Made by a program: the position numbers and the translations under genes | The notes under the pieces: model-generated | The model's input: the letters and a program-made list of their open reading frames with translations, nothing else | Databases searched by the model: none | What the model was told of the DNA's origin: nothing | Shown here: positions 1-10,586 of the stretch, in pieces | How the letters are laid out: each line of letters begins with the position of its first letter | Numbering within the stretch: position 1 is the first letter of the stretch | Assembly: GCA_016648135.1 (NCBI GenBank) | Contig: JADDOH010000472.1 | Span: 1-64,000 of the forward strand | Reading direction: 5' to 3' | Length of the DNA: 64,000 nt | From: Agrypnia vestita | Taxonomy: Eukaryota > Arthropoda > Insecta > Trichoptera > Phryganeidae

Positions 1-43
1 TGCCAGTAATGAGCAAGTGTTTACAGTTGTTAGGGCATGCTTA

Positions 44-73
44 TTAGTGGCATGCTCATTAGCATGCCACTAA
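44..73. repeat. Perfect hairpin, 13-bp arms
   Basis: TTAGTGGCATGCT (44-56) and AGCATGCCACTAA (61-73) are exact inverted copies around a 4-nt loop. A third partial copy of the GCATGC word lies just upstream near 35. No gene is attached. It could be the core of a small foldback element or chance in repeat-rich DNA. Confidence 0.75.
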
Positions 74-261
74 AGAAGCATGTGTATCTGTACCTTAATA
101 GGATATACTGTAAATAGGTATATACTGAAAGAAGAACGCCTGAATGTATGCAATATTGCGAACGTCCCGGCAAGCCGGAATGAAATAAACTTTGCCGGAC
201 AACCAACGTGTCAACAAGAGAATTCTCTTAAATCTCTGCACTTTTCTCGCAAGGAATTCAG

Positions 262-373
262 AGTCAACACTTAGATAATTTAAAGATTAAGGTACGCCTT
301 AAAAGCGTAATTTTAAGTACAAAAAAACTCTTTTAAGGCGTACCTTATCCCTTTAATCATCTAAGTATTGACT
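262..373. repeat. Small foldback element, about 44-bp arms
   Basis: The segment 262-305 is repeated inverted at 330-373 with a few mismatches, around a 24-nt AT-rich centre. The shared part includes AAGGTACGCCTTAAAAG. There is no coding capacity. It looks like a tiny MITE or foldback. Upstream (74-261) I see nothing recognisable. Confidence 0.75.
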
Positions 374-382
374 TCGGGCCAT

Positions 383-1090
383 AGGGGTCATTCAAGTATG
401 TATTACGAAAGCAGAATTTTAGTAATTTTTAACTCCACCCCCCCCCCTCCCCTTGTCGGCAAAAGTAAGCAAAGCTCTTACTCCCCCCTCCTACGCTTAC
501 GTGAACATCGTCATATATTTTTTAAAATCTGTGCGGTTTTTTTATTGTTATTCATGAGCAGAAGTTATTAAATCTAGAAATAAGGAATTTATAGACTTTA
601 AAGGAATTCATTTACGTCGTTATAATATTATAGTCTTAATATATAAAATATATTTTTTGTTATATTAATAAATTTAGTAAATACAAATTAATCATCTTCA
701 ATCCATGACACTTGAATGACATCGTTCTCTTCGAGCCATTCAACATCTTGGTATTCGTCTTAAGTTTGTACTATGCACATCAATTCATTAGCACGACGAG
801 CAGCCATTCTTGTAGGTCTCACTCTCGTTTCGGTGTGCGTGTATATTTTTATATGGATCTCCTTGATGTGACGATTCAATTACTTGACTGAGGTACGATA
901 AAGAAAACATATTTAACATGTTCGACTTGATAGTTACAAATTTTGCAAAAAAAATCAGAAAAAGTAATTAAATAAATACTGCTGACGTAATCACCATCCT
1001 GACCCCCACGTCCCCTATGTCATCAAAAATAAGCAAAGCAAAGACCTCCCCACCCCCCTTTGGTGCTTACGTAATACTTGAATGGCCCCT
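383..1090. mobile_element. TIR DNA element, about 0.7 kb, Harbinger-like ends
   Basis: The left end reads AGGGGTCATTCAAGTAT and the right end is its near-perfect inverse (ATACTTGAATGGCCCCT). Subterminal C-rich runs and GCAAAGC/GCTTACGTAA words occur near both ends. Flanks are ATA on the left and TTA on the right, loosely like the TWA target sites of PIF/Harbinger elements; that class is my inference. Inside, on the minus strand, lies a coding-like remnant (about 690-815). Confidence 0.6.
690..815 (-). pseudogene. Coding remnant inside the TIR element
   Basis: Read on the minus strand, this stretch gives about 40 residues with protein-like composition. They begin RMAARRANELMCIVQT, then a stop codon, then an acidic tail with DVEWLEEND and VSWIEDD. 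I do not recognise the family. Its place inside a TIR element suggests the C-terminal end of a transposase or accessory protein. It is broken by at least one stop and has no start. Confidence 0.35.
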
Positions 1091-2220
1091 TAGTACCTAG
1101 ATTGAGAAAAAATAAACAAAAGGTTGTGTTTGCGTTGCACACCGTATACTCCTTAGGATGGGTGCATATGAATGAATTATCAGAATGATCGATTCATACC
1201 GATCTTTATCGTTAAATCTCCAAGACGCGAGAGCAAAGCTTCTTCCATATACATAGTGAGACAGTGAGTGTGCCTCCAATCTTTAAGAAGAACGGCTAAC
1301 CACCATTTTCGGATAAATATTTTTATCTTAAACTATAAATATGAATCCGGGAATATGAAAGAATACAGAACGAGAGGCCAATTGCCAACAAACCGGAATA
1401 TGAGAAATGAATGGAAACTCACGACGTGTTGCCATAAACATGGCCAGGAATCAGAAAGAGTGGAAATTTAAGCGAATAAGTAAGTATAGACGATTAAAGA
1501 ACCACGATTTTCAGTCATAGGCATGTACTGAACCGGCGCAGTAATATGAACAAATCTGGCTACTCAATGCCATTTTTTATAAAAAAATTATAGTCACGCA
1601 GCGGTGAAATAAAGTGTCCGCATGTGCTTATTTTCAATTATTCGTAGTTTTGATTTTTGCGAAATATGTGTGCCTACTGCCTCCTGACAACTTATTAGAT
1701 TATTTATTTACGATTTAAAATATTTATTAGAAGTACGAATTTAAAGCATGGTTATCGTTGTAAAATGGACTTACAGTTAACATTTTTAAACATATACAGT
1801 AGATAAATATGAATATAATTTAGTCTCTGAAACAAATATATATCTTTGCTTCATACATTGATCCTACTATTCAAGCTTGACTTAGCATTTGACATTGACA
1901 GTCTTATCGCCGCATGTTTACTACGCATGCTTGTTGTCTTTTTGTGTTAAAGAAATGCTTTTTTCATCACGAAGATGATTATAAAATATTATCTTGTTAC
2001 CAAGTTGTAAATTACGCCCGATTGGTGCGTAAGAAAACATGTTATTTCGATAAATTTGGTGACCTATAATATACAGAAACGTCACGTATTGCGTACACAC
2101 TAGTGTAAATACAATACACATATTGGCAAAGAAACGCCCCGTATTTTTGGCTGAAAATTATTACTGAGGTGTTCCAAAGTAAAGTTTGTACTTAAAATAG
2201 GATAAATAAATTTCTTTCAT
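1091..2220. other. No recognised feature
   Basis: AT-rich sequence with only short chance reading frames. I see no repeat pair, TIR or domain here. Confidence 0.5.
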
Positions 2221-2221
2221 T

Positions 2222-2663
2222 TTACACATTCATCAACTTTTGTAGTTGGTCTTCATATTCTGGCAGGGAATTGTGGTCTCGATTTTTATTAACCCCTGCA
2301 ATCTTGGCTAAACTTCTCCACTTTTCTCAGTTAGTTGATCTGAAAGCTGTCGCTAGAGAAGTGCCTGTTGATTCTTCCGGTTTACGGTTCCTCTTTGACT
2401 GCGTTCGGTGATGTGGCCCACCACAGCAAGCTTCTTTAAAGTATCTAAATTTCTTGCAAAATTGACAAAAATTTGAGAATTCACATCAGACATGATTGTG
2501 AGTCCATCATTGATGTGTAGGTATTCTTGCAGCAATGAGACATTTGTACGTCTCGTTGTTCACGGTATGCGTGGCATATGTTTCCAATACCACATCTCAA
2601 ATGCATCGATCCGTATTCTTCCTTTGTCCAAATCATGAAGAAATGTTGAATGCATGAGAAATA
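2222..2663 (-). pseudogene. LINE reverse transcriptase C-terminal fragment (RTE/BovB-like)
   Basis: On the minus strand the reading gives GRIRIDAFEMWYWKHMPRIP, a stop, then TTRRTNVSLLQEY, then a region ending with LKKLAVVGHITERSQRG. This follows the layout common at the end of insect endonuclease-reverse transcriptases: a 'DAFE-W-WR-ML-IPW-RRTN' block, then 'FGH...LEKLVV-G-v-GkR-RGR'. The usual FGHI segment is altered to FARN. No catalytic domain remains. The fragment is 5' truncated, has stops and is certainly dead. Clade assignment comes from the remembered pattern only. Confidence 0.6.
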
Positions 2664-3837
2664 TTAGAAGTCTGTTCTTAAATGTTTTATATATACCATT
2701 ATCTTTTCAAGTCTAGACAGAATTCTACGCCATACCCATGTACCTATCGCTTTATTTCTGGTTCCTAGTCAATCATTAGTATCACAAATTCGATATATTA
2801 AAACCATTGACAATTTCAACGTCTGGAGAGATATCTGTCCGGAAAAGTTATGTCAAACAATGAACATTATTAGCTTTGTTTATCTTAGGAACAAAAATTA
2901 TGCTTTTTTCTTCAGGGACATAGCCTTTTGTTATTTCTGTGTCTGCGGGTAAAGCGTTAAATATTTTAATATACGATTCTTTTCTCCGAACACTCATTTG
3001 GTTTTAGTTCATCTCATGGTCTGCATAGTATCACTATTTACTATGTACTTATATAGTATCTTTTCGGTGTATTTACATATCCCGGCATACGCGACTTTTT
3101 TGTATTTCATATTTTTTATATTGATTACTAGATTTAGTCCGTTATAATGTATCATTCTAGGAAAACTTCAAAATTATATGAGCTATTTATTCATAAAGCA
3201 TTGTTTCAATCAAGCTTTTTACATTTTTTTGTTATTTATTTATGAATATTGTACACAGCATTTTACATTCAAATATAACTAATTACAAATAATTATGGAC
3301 ATTAACACGCACCCAATTTAGATGCGAAACCATTTCTCGTGTTTGAATTGAGGGGCATTTTCATTGTGATAATGGATTACCTATTGCAGAGCAGTGTCAC
3401 ATATAAAACTAACAACTAACTTTGAATAATGTTGGCAACCTTCTATGGGATTACTATTATTATTACACACATACACACACACACACACACAAATATTTGT
3501 AAAGAGCTAGAGAAATCAATGTCAAAATAAAAAAATATTTGATAAAAAAAACAATGATTACGAGAAGGTACATAATAGAATGAAATCTAAAAAGAACAGC
3601 ATATCTGATTCTATATAATAGCAATTAACGAGTCAAGAACCGATAAAAACAATAATGGTTGAATCCCATGTTGTAGAGAGCTTTCAATGCTATTTATTAT
3701 ATGTACATGGTTTTCAAACATGAACTATTTTACTTTGACTGCAGCTATCAAAACCTATTAGTTGCGTGGATTGCACTCATCAAAAACAGTGTGTGGCTCG
3801 TACAGCTCTCGAAGACCTAATTTAATAATAAAAAAAA
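2664..3837. other. No recognised gene; (AC)n at 3465-3491
   Basis: AT-rich sequence. The one clear feature is a short AC dinucleotide repeat at 3465-3491. The last 200 bases may belong to the LINE that becomes readable from 3838. Confidence 0.5.
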
Positions 3838-4326
3838 AGGAACTGCCCCCAAACTACCCTCAAGAACCATTAAAAAATTCTACGATGCTAACTATGATCT
3901 AATTAGGAATGAGTTATCAAAAGTCAATTGGATGCTTCAATTGAATAATTTGGATTTGGAAAACATTTTATCTGATTATCAATAATATTATATTGAAACA
4001 TGTCCCCACTATCTCAGTTAAATCGACAGCAAAATTTCCCAGTTGGTACAACTCGTCGTTAATTAAAATTATTAAAGAAAAATCATCATATCATAAGAAA
4101 TTGAAAATGTACGGAGACCTCTCTGATTTTCAAACATTTAACTTGCTAAGAAAGCGACAAAAAACTGGCTAAAGAATGCTTTGAAAATTTTGTTAAAAAT
4201 TCTGAATCCCAAATTAAATCTGACACTAAAAAATTCTGGTCATACGTGAAAAGCAAACATAAAAGTAACAAAGATTTTCCAGATAGCGTCTATTATAAAA
4301 CTCGATTCGCGAATAATGGCGCTAAT
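3838..4326 (+). pseudogene. LINE A, endonuclease-RT linker part (interrupted copy)
   Basis: Several plus-strand frames give LINE linker signatures: RTIKKFYDANYDLIRNEL, then SWYNSSLIKIIKEKSSYHKK, then NSESQIKSDTKKFWSYVKSK. The pattern 'WY...LI..IKEK...hKK' and 'IKSD.KKFWsyvKSK' is typical of the region between endonuclease and reverse transcriptase in Jockey/CR1-type LINEs. Frames shift at least twice. Reading stops at about 4326, where an AT repeat and a nest of other elements begin. The reverse transcriptase of what looks like the same copy resumes near 5610. Confidence 0.65.
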
Positions 4327-4482
4327 ATAATATAAAATAATATATATATTAATTATATATTATAAATATATAATAATATTATTATATATATTATATTATA
4401 TATTGATTTTGTATTTGAGTTTATAAGATTTATGTATTTAATTCATATGTATGTTCGCTGCTAACTATAATTTATATATATA
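4327..4482. repeat. AT simple sequence at left edge of insertion nest
   Basis: Imperfect TA/TAA/ATT low-complexity DNA, ending in a TA run against the MITE left end. Confidence 0.7.
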
Positions 4483-5098
4483 CAGGGTTATTTGGAAAAT
4501 ATTAATAACCTCGCAGTGCTATATTCCTGCCTTGATTATGAGTCGAAAATGTTCAAGCTATTATGACCTAATAACAATAGTTAAGGTAGTTAGAGTAGCT
4601 TGTTGGTCTTGTGGTTGGGACTCTCGCCTCGTGATCCAAAGGTTGCGGGTTCGAATCCCACTCCAGACCAGCAAGTTAATCCTATTTTCATAGCACAAGC
4701 GTTTAGCTTAGTTTGAAAATAGTAAGAATATTGATGTGACACGTGCCCCGTGTTCACATCTCTATTTTTTTTAAATTTAAAAAAAATTTAAAAATTTAAG
4801 ATATGCGACATCAAAGTTTGCATTTTTTAAAAAATATTTCTGACTTATTTTTTGCAAAACGTTGGACTTTTATTACAGTAACTCATATCGATTACGAAAA
4901 ATTCATTAATTTCAATACAAATTAAATAAAATGATAAAAACCCTGAAAAAATTCCAATTGGAATGTTTTCTAATTGGAATTCGAAGGTTTTTATTTTTTT
5001 ATTTGACTTGAATTAAAAGGAATGAAATTTTCATATTTGATATAAATTACTGTAAGGCTATATACTCCTGCGAGGTTATTAATGTTTTCCAAATAACA

Positions 5099-5101
<3 letters not shown>
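4483..5101. mobile_element. TA-flanked foldback MITE, 619 bp, carrying a SINE
   Basis: The left end reads CAGGGTTATTTGGAAAA and continues TATTAATAACCTCGCAG. The right end inverted reads CATTGTTATTTGGAAAA and continues CATTAATAACCTCGCAG. TA lies on each side (4481-4482, 5102-5103). The right half is itself a long imperfect palindrome (about 4875-4960 against 4970-5053), centred on copies of CCAATTGGAA/TAATTGGAAT. A tRNA-derived SINE interrupts the left half. Class: probably a non-autonomous Tc1/mariner-type or foldback element; inference from TA and the CA- end. Confidence 0.65.
4586..4780 (+). mobile_element. tRNA-derived SINE (SINE-1), copy a
   Basis: A tRNA-like head spans 4604-4670. It starts TGGTCTTGTGG, has a good B box GGTTCGAATCC (4648-4658), and ends CCAGACCA, whose last six bases pair with the first six. 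A unique body follows with CATAGCACAAGCGTTTAGCTT and GATGTGACACGTGCCCC, ending in a T/A-rich tail. A second copy on the minus strand (8411-8767) shares body and head. The anticodon stem pairs poorly, so this is not a functional tRNA gene. Confidence 0.7.

Positions 5102-5136
<35 letters not shown>
5102..5136. repeat. (TA)n microsatellite
   Basis: Uninterrupted TA dinucleotides directly after the MITE right end. They may be the original insertion target or expansion of it. Confidence 0.9.
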
Positions 5137-5138
<2 letters not shown>

Positions 5139-5252
5139 GAACCAAATAAACAGTCGATTACTTCCCGAATAAAAATGGAATAATATAAAATAAGTGAATT
5201 AATAATTCAAAGAGAAACATATAACTATCAAATATTGACGACTTGTTAAGTC

Positions 5253-5396
5253 GCTGCGATAGTGAAATTGGTAACACGCTGTGCGCGAAACACAGAGGTC
5301 CGTGGTTCGAATCCAGGTTCCAGCATTTAATTTTTCAGTTTTATTATTTGATATCTGTGTATTTCTCTTTATTTCATTTATTTATTTCGTATTAAA
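5253..5396 (+). mobile_element. tRNA-derived SINE (SINE-3), head and tail
   Basis: Positions 5253-5325 fold as a complete 73-nt cloverleaf. The acceptor is GCTG...CAGC with one mismatch, the D arm GTG/CAC, the anticodon arm CTGTG-CGCGAAA-CACAG, a short variable loop, and the T arm with loop TTCGAAT. Position 33 is G instead of the near-universal U, and the anticodon CGA (Ser) does not fit a short variable arm, so it is unlikely to be a real tRNA gene. An AT-rich tail follows to about 5396. The same junction, from the T arm onward, recurs at 56303-56383, which shows that this is a dispersed repeat. Confidence 0.65.
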
Positions 5397-5418
5397 AATA
5401 AATGAAATAAAATCGTAA

Positions 5419-5468
5419 TATATATATATATATATATATATATAATAGTATATATATATATATATATA

Positions 5469-5500
<32 letters not shown>
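5419..5500. repeat. (TA)n microsatellites
   Basis: Two long TA runs split by short TAGTA and AATATT interruptions, next to the LINE B 3' tail. Confidence 0.9.
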
Positions 5501-5501
<1 letters not shown>

Positions 5502-5502
5502 T

Positions 5503-5605
5503 TTAACATGATAATGCACCTACAGACAAATAATGTCAATGTGATGATTGTGGGTCTGAGATGTAAAAATAAGAACAAATGATAAATAAATAAAAAAAAT
5601 AAAAA
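5503..5605 (+). mobile_element. 3' tail of LINE B family
   Basis: The words GCACCTACAGACAAATAATG, GTGATGATTGTGGGTCTGAG and ATGTAAAAATAAGAAC match the inverse of 14945-15005, the 3' end of the LINE B copy on the minus strand. An A-rich tail (ATAAATAAATAAAAAAAATAA) follows. Only the last 50-60 nt before the tail are present, so this is an extremely 5'-truncated insertion. Confidence 0.7.
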
Positions 5606-7262
5606 ATATGTGTAAGTTATAATGACTATTTCCACTCAGTCTTTACTTCTACGACTGTTGCTGATGCCGATGATGATTGTCTCGTAAACAATAGTCTGGA
5701 TATCCAATCCATCGACTTTCATGAAGCGATCGTTCTGCCTGAATCGATGCGCCAAAGAACTAGCGAAACCAATCTCGATTATATTTTGTAAATCATTATG
5801 GGATGGTCATTTCCCAGAAATTTGGAAAAAGGCATATATAACCCCAATATTTAAAAATGGTAACAGAGAGAATGTGGAAAATTGCAGACCGATTTCAAAA
5901 TTATCAATCCTCATCAAATTAATGGAAAAGATTATATGAGATCCATGCGTGCACTATCTTATTATCCCTAATCAGCATGGTTTTTTTCCATAAAGTTCAA
6001 TCGAATCTAATCTCTTAGAATTTACGGACATTGTATTTAAGGCGATTGATAAAGAATTACAAGTAGATGCACTCTATACGAATTTCTCAAAAGCCTTTGA
6101 TAAAATCAACCATCGAATACTTTTGAGGAAACTGCGACACCTGGGTATATACGGTGATTTATACAGGTGGTTTACATCCTATATCAATAACCGAAGACAA
6201 GCAGCAGCAATACGCGGGTTTAACACTTTTAAAAAGTACCTTCTGGAGTACCCCAAGGACCACATCTTGGCCCAATTTTATTTTTAATTTACATCAATGA
6301 CATCAAGCATTGTTTTCTTCATGCTGAATTATCTTTGTTCACGGATGATGCAAAAATTTACAAAGAGATAAAGTCTCCCACTGATTGTTTGTTGCTTCAA
6401 GATGACATTAATAGACTCTTAAAGTACTGCAAAAATAACCAACTTTTCCTAAATATCGATAAATGTCATATCTTTCCTTCTTCAAAAAAAGAAAAAAATT
6501 ATCCTATAATTATCATCTCAACAATAAGCAACTCAACAATCAGGTGAGGGATCTTGGTGTCATCTTAGATTCTAAATTAACATTCATCCCATTTATGGAA
6601 TCGGTAATTGCTAAAGCATATCGACTCCTTGGTTTCATTGCCAGAAAGACAAACCCATTTCAATCACCGTGTACATTAATCACTTTGTATTTTTCATGTG
6701 TACGCAGTCAACTGTAGTTTGGATCAGTAGTCTGGAATACTCATTCTACATACAGTGAGCGACTTGAAAATATCCAATACAAATTTCTCAGTATCTTAGA
6801 TTTCCGTTCCCGTTTAGAATTCAACTCATACACAGAAAGCGAGTGTTATCATAAAATCCCTCCTCTATCACATCGAAGATGCATATAAGATCTGTGTTAT
6901 CTTTATAAAATCTTGAATAACTTGGTTGACTCACCCTATTTATTAGAGCAAATAAGTTTAGGTTGTTGTTACTCAACGCGTTCAAATAATTTATTTTAAC
7001 CAAACTTTGGTAGGACTAACTGCTTAAACTGCTTTGTAACTCGATCCACTTCAAAATACAATCTGCTAAATTCTACAAATAATCTAGATATTTTTATTGA
7101 CAATTTTCTTTTATTTAAAATAAAACTCCGTAATCTCATTTATGATTATTGAAATAAATTTGATACTTCTCTTTATTTGAATCCCATTCCCTCCCTCTTC
7201 GCACCCTTCCCATTTCATGCATTTTCATAATTTAAATCTTTTAAATATAGTTTTTTTTACCA
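5606..7262 (+). pseudogene. LINE A reverse transcriptase and C-terminal part (decayed)
   Basis: Frame-hopping translation on the plus strand gives the order of a Jockey/CR1-type reverse transcriptase. WKKAYITPIFKNG and NCRPIS lie near 5830-5900, YTNFSKAFDKINHRILL near 6070-6120, GVPQGPHLGPILF-like sequence across a frameshift near 6245-6285, and FTDDAKIYKEI near 6336. The last corresponds to the catalytic Y/F-x-DD. DLGVILDSKLTFIPFMESV (6550-6610) and a thumb/C-terminal region with RLENIQYKFLSI follow. A 3' UTR runs to about 7260. At least four frameshifts or stops make it dead. It probably continues 3838-4326 across the insertion nest. Confidence 0.75.
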
Positions 7263-8410
7263 GCTTCGAGGAAACTTCACTGGTCATACTAAACGAATTT
7301 TTTTTTGATATTATATAATTTTTTTATTACATTGTACTGTATGTTTCCCAAAAAAAAAATAGCCTAAAGTGCAAATATATACAAATTGCATACCTTTACT
7401 TTAAATTTTCTGGAAAACGGTATAGTAAAGTATGTACCTAGGTGGTATATAAAGAGAATGAAATGTGACCTATCAGACATTACTTTATGAATGGCTCTAG
7501 TACTATCTGGTAGAATTAAATTGACTGCAGTTTTATCTCAAATGATAAAAAGTGTGAGGCGACTAACCTGAAAAATGTTGTCAACATTGGTCAAGACTTT
7601 AAAAAAAATATTGTTCAGTAAATTCTTTAATCGGCAATCGCTACGTGACTAAGTTTTTGTAAGACATATGATTTATTTACGCACGACAACGTCGACAACA
7701 CACAATACGAGACTATTTATTGTTATGTTAAAACATGTACCTACCTTGTTTGGTTTTAGCGGTAAAATATTTACAGAGAGTTCGAAGATTAAGGCCTTGT
7801 CAATAAGTATATACCTACATATATGTATATTTATTGGAATTGGTTTAACCTGAAACCATGGGTACTGAAATATTTTTTCATGTTAAACGAATTTCACATG
7901 TTAACATTTTTCATCTTAAAAGTAATGACATATGCTGGCCAATCAACAGAAATTTAAATCGTTATGTTTCAAACAATAAACAATTTAGTGACAATGCAAC
8001 TACTCAAGGTGATGTTTTAAATTATAAGGGTGGTGTGCGATAAGCGGCATTAGATACTCAATAGATAGCTGAGTCATAGAGTTATAAATAGTAAACATTT
8101 TTCTATGTATATTCTTTCTTTTTCTAAGTAATACTTAAGTAGTGTAATATTTTCATGTTAAGCGTTCTTTGTTTCATTTATAATAAAATAAATGTATAAA
8201 ACCGCATACCGTTATTTTACAATTATTATTTTAGAAATTTATTATTTTTGCAATTGTTTTAGAACTTTTAAAATAGTGTATATTTATATTTCATAACATT
8301 ATCTAAATTTCATTGTCTCATATATTATTTTTTTGTTATTATTTATTAGGTATTTTTTATTTTCTCTTCTTTTGCTTCACATGTGTAGGTAATCGTTTTT
8401 ATTTTATTTT
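7263..8410. other. No recognised feature
   Basis: AT-rich. Two short frames (7668-7853 and 7858-8043) have no recognisable similarity. A 25-base resemblance exists between 7863-7895 and 8845-8875 (GAAATATTTTTTCATGTTAA type). I see no TIR or domain. Confidence 0.45.
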
Positions 8411-8767
8411 TAAATAGAGTCGCGAACACGGAATACGTGTCACATCAATATTCTTTAAAACTAACTAACTAACCATCACGCCGTCTCCCCGCAGGGGTAG
8501 GCAGAGAGGATTGAATGCCACACTCTTTTATCCTGCCACAGCACTTTTGCTTTGGCCACATTTACACATCTTCTCGTACAAGTTCTACGGTTGTTGCGGA
8601 ATATTCAATATTATTAATAATCAATATTCTTACTATTTTTAAATTAAGCTAAACGCTATGAAAATAGAACTAACTTGCTGGTGTCCTGGAATGGAGCTCG
8701 AAAAACCGACCACAGGATCGCTAAGCGAGTATCATAACTACTGCACTAACAAGCTATTCTATTTATT
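8411..8767 (-). mobile_element. SINE-1, copy b, interrupted by SINE-2
   Basis: The minus strand repeats the SINE-1 body (AGCAAGTTAGTTCTATTTTC, GCGTTTAGCTTAATTT, AATATTGATGTGACACGT) and a decayed tRNA-like head (8680-8767). The B box is lost: GGTTCGAATCC has become GTTTTTCGAGCTCC. The body is split by a 164-bp insert at 8456-8619. Confidence 0.65.
8456..8619 (-). mobile_element. SINE-2 inserted in SINE-1 with 12-bp target duplication
   Basis: The insert is bounded by exact copies of ATCAATATTCTT (8444-8455 and 8620-8631), a clear target site duplication inside the SINE-1 body. On the minus strand it carries GCCTACCCCTGCGGGGAGAC and ends in a GTTAGTTAGTTAG tail. Related copies lie at 10070-10165 (plus) and about 28690-28765 (minus, degraded). 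It is short, non-coding and tailed, so SINE-like. Its polymerase III origin is not evident. Confidence 0.65.
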
Positions 8768-9457
8768 TTTTATAATATTTATATGACGGACTAATTCTTG
8801 CATACTCAATCTGAAATAAAAATTATTATTATTTTTGTCTAGGGACCAGAATATTTTTTCACGTTAACCGATTTTTTAAGCATTTTCTCTCTATAAATGT
8901 ACATAACATATTGAAAACATTATAGCTCATCTAGCTTTTCTTTCCTTTCTCTGCAGATAACAGTTTACTTAAATCATTTTATATTTATAATGAGCGGACA
9001 TTACTTTAAATAGCTATAATTACTGACATTATCAAAGTGAACTTTTGAAGAGTCAATGCCTTTAATAATCATGGGAAGATATCGCAGAGTAGGTATTAGT
9101 ACAACTTGTAGATGGCGACCCTCTTCTCGGGTCAATAATTACATCGATTTCTATTACAAAAACTGTTGAATAAATGCATAGCAAATATTTCTTTCATAAA
9201 TCGTTTTAAAATGATTTAATATAGAAGACAGTATTCACGTCAATAATTATCTCTGCCGGATATTGTAACAGAGTTTCAATCACCTATCACTATTTTGCGG
9301 ATGTATAAAGTGCATATGGGAGCGTTTCATCGTGGGAGCGTTTATTTATGATAGCAACGTGAGAAAATTAAAAATTGTGTCAGAACAAAATCACGCATTC
9401 GTGCCTATCGTCACATGTGACAAATCGTGTCGTTTTACTACTCCTCAACTTCTCATT
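8768..9457. other. No recognised feature
   Basis: AT-rich intergenic sequence with no repeat pairing noticed. Confidence 0.5.
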
Positions 9458-9930
9458 TAGACTTATGACTTAATATCAAACCTGAAATATTTTCTGTGGA
9501 TGTATACTATGGATGGTAACAAGGTTTAGATATTATGACGTTTGAGTTCGGGGGATTTCGACAGATGACAACAGGTAAAAAAAACTTTTAAGTAAAACTA
9601 AGAATGACAAACTCATATTAATGATTTCCATGTGCTTTACGCGAGTTATTTCTTCCACCAGATTCTTCGAAGCTCCATAAATAATTAGGTATATCATTTA
9701 CGGTGTAGTAACAAATCTGAATTTTATATATTTTATTCGGGCCACTATTTAACAATATTACTTGATATTTAATATTTTAACGTTTTTTTACACATTTTTT
9801 TTACCTGTATTGTCTGTTATCTGCTAAAATCCCCCGAACTCAAATGTCATAATATCCAAATCTTTTTACTTACTATAGTACCTATACATCTATAGAAAAA
9901 AATCAGGTTTGATACTATAACGTAAGTCTA
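9458..9930. mobile_element. MITE with about 140-bp terminal inverted repeats
   Basis: Starting TAGACTTA at 9458 and ending TAAGTCTA at 9930, the two ends are inverted copies over about 140 bp with gaps. Shared words include TATCAAACCTGA, ATATTATGAC, TTTGAGTTCGGGGGATTT and ACAGGTAAAAAAA. The middle (9590-9780) has no coding sequence. The long arms and short body suggest a foldback or MITE; the transposase family is not evident. Confidence 0.75.
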
Positions 9931-10069
9931 GCAGTCGCTGGCTCCTATTCTATTAGTGTTTAGCAGTGATGAACAATAATTGCCATTCAAAGACAGGCAT
10001 GATGACAGATTTTGAAATAACCTTCTATAATGTACTTAGATACACGTCTACTATTGCCAAAAATAACAT

Positions 10070-10165
10070 TATTATGTCGTGCCGGGACAGAAGAGTACGG
10101 TGTTCTATCCTCTCGGCCTACCCCTGCGTAGAAACGATGTGATGATTAGTTAGTTAAGCTGTCTT
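10070..10165 (+). mobile_element. SINE-2 3' part
   Basis: GGTGTTCTATCCTCTCGGCC, TACCCCTGCGTAGAAACG and ATGTGATGATTAGTTAGTTA match the SINE-2 insert at 8456-8619 in this orientation, including the GTTAG-type tail. The 5' part is missing or decayed. Confidence 0.6.
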
Positions 10166-10586
10166 GTTTTTACATACACAAATCAAGAGAATGATTAAAA
10201 AATTTTATTAGGAACCTGCAGCAAACAGGAAGATTATAACCCTATTGTTAAGTATATTATTGTGTTCAGTGAAGAAGCAGAGGTCAAATTTGATTAAAAA
10301 TTGTATTTATAATTTTGTTAACGTTTTTAATTTTTTAGTTTCTATAAGACCTGTGGATGCAAAAGTTATGTATATACAGGTGCTCCTTACTTAACGATCG
10401 AGTTTCGTTCCTACGACCAAGTCTAGACTAATGTCCCCGAGATTCAATCTAAGAAAGGGCATCCACCGCCATTACCCCTTGCAACACAGCTGGTTACCAA
10501 CCAATCGAAATTATTCAGTCAATTTTATTTGCACTTTACTTTATTCTTCATAAACCGACCAGGTTTTAAGATAACTACAAAAAAAC

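Noticed and set aside
4604..4670. tRNA gene
   Set aside because: B box and acceptor end look right, but the anticodon stem pairs badly and a related dispersed copy with the same body exists, so it is a SINE head.
5253..5325. Functional tRNA-Ser(CGA) gene
   Set aside because: Short variable arm does not fit serine, U33 is G, and the 3' part recurs as a truncated dispersed repeat.
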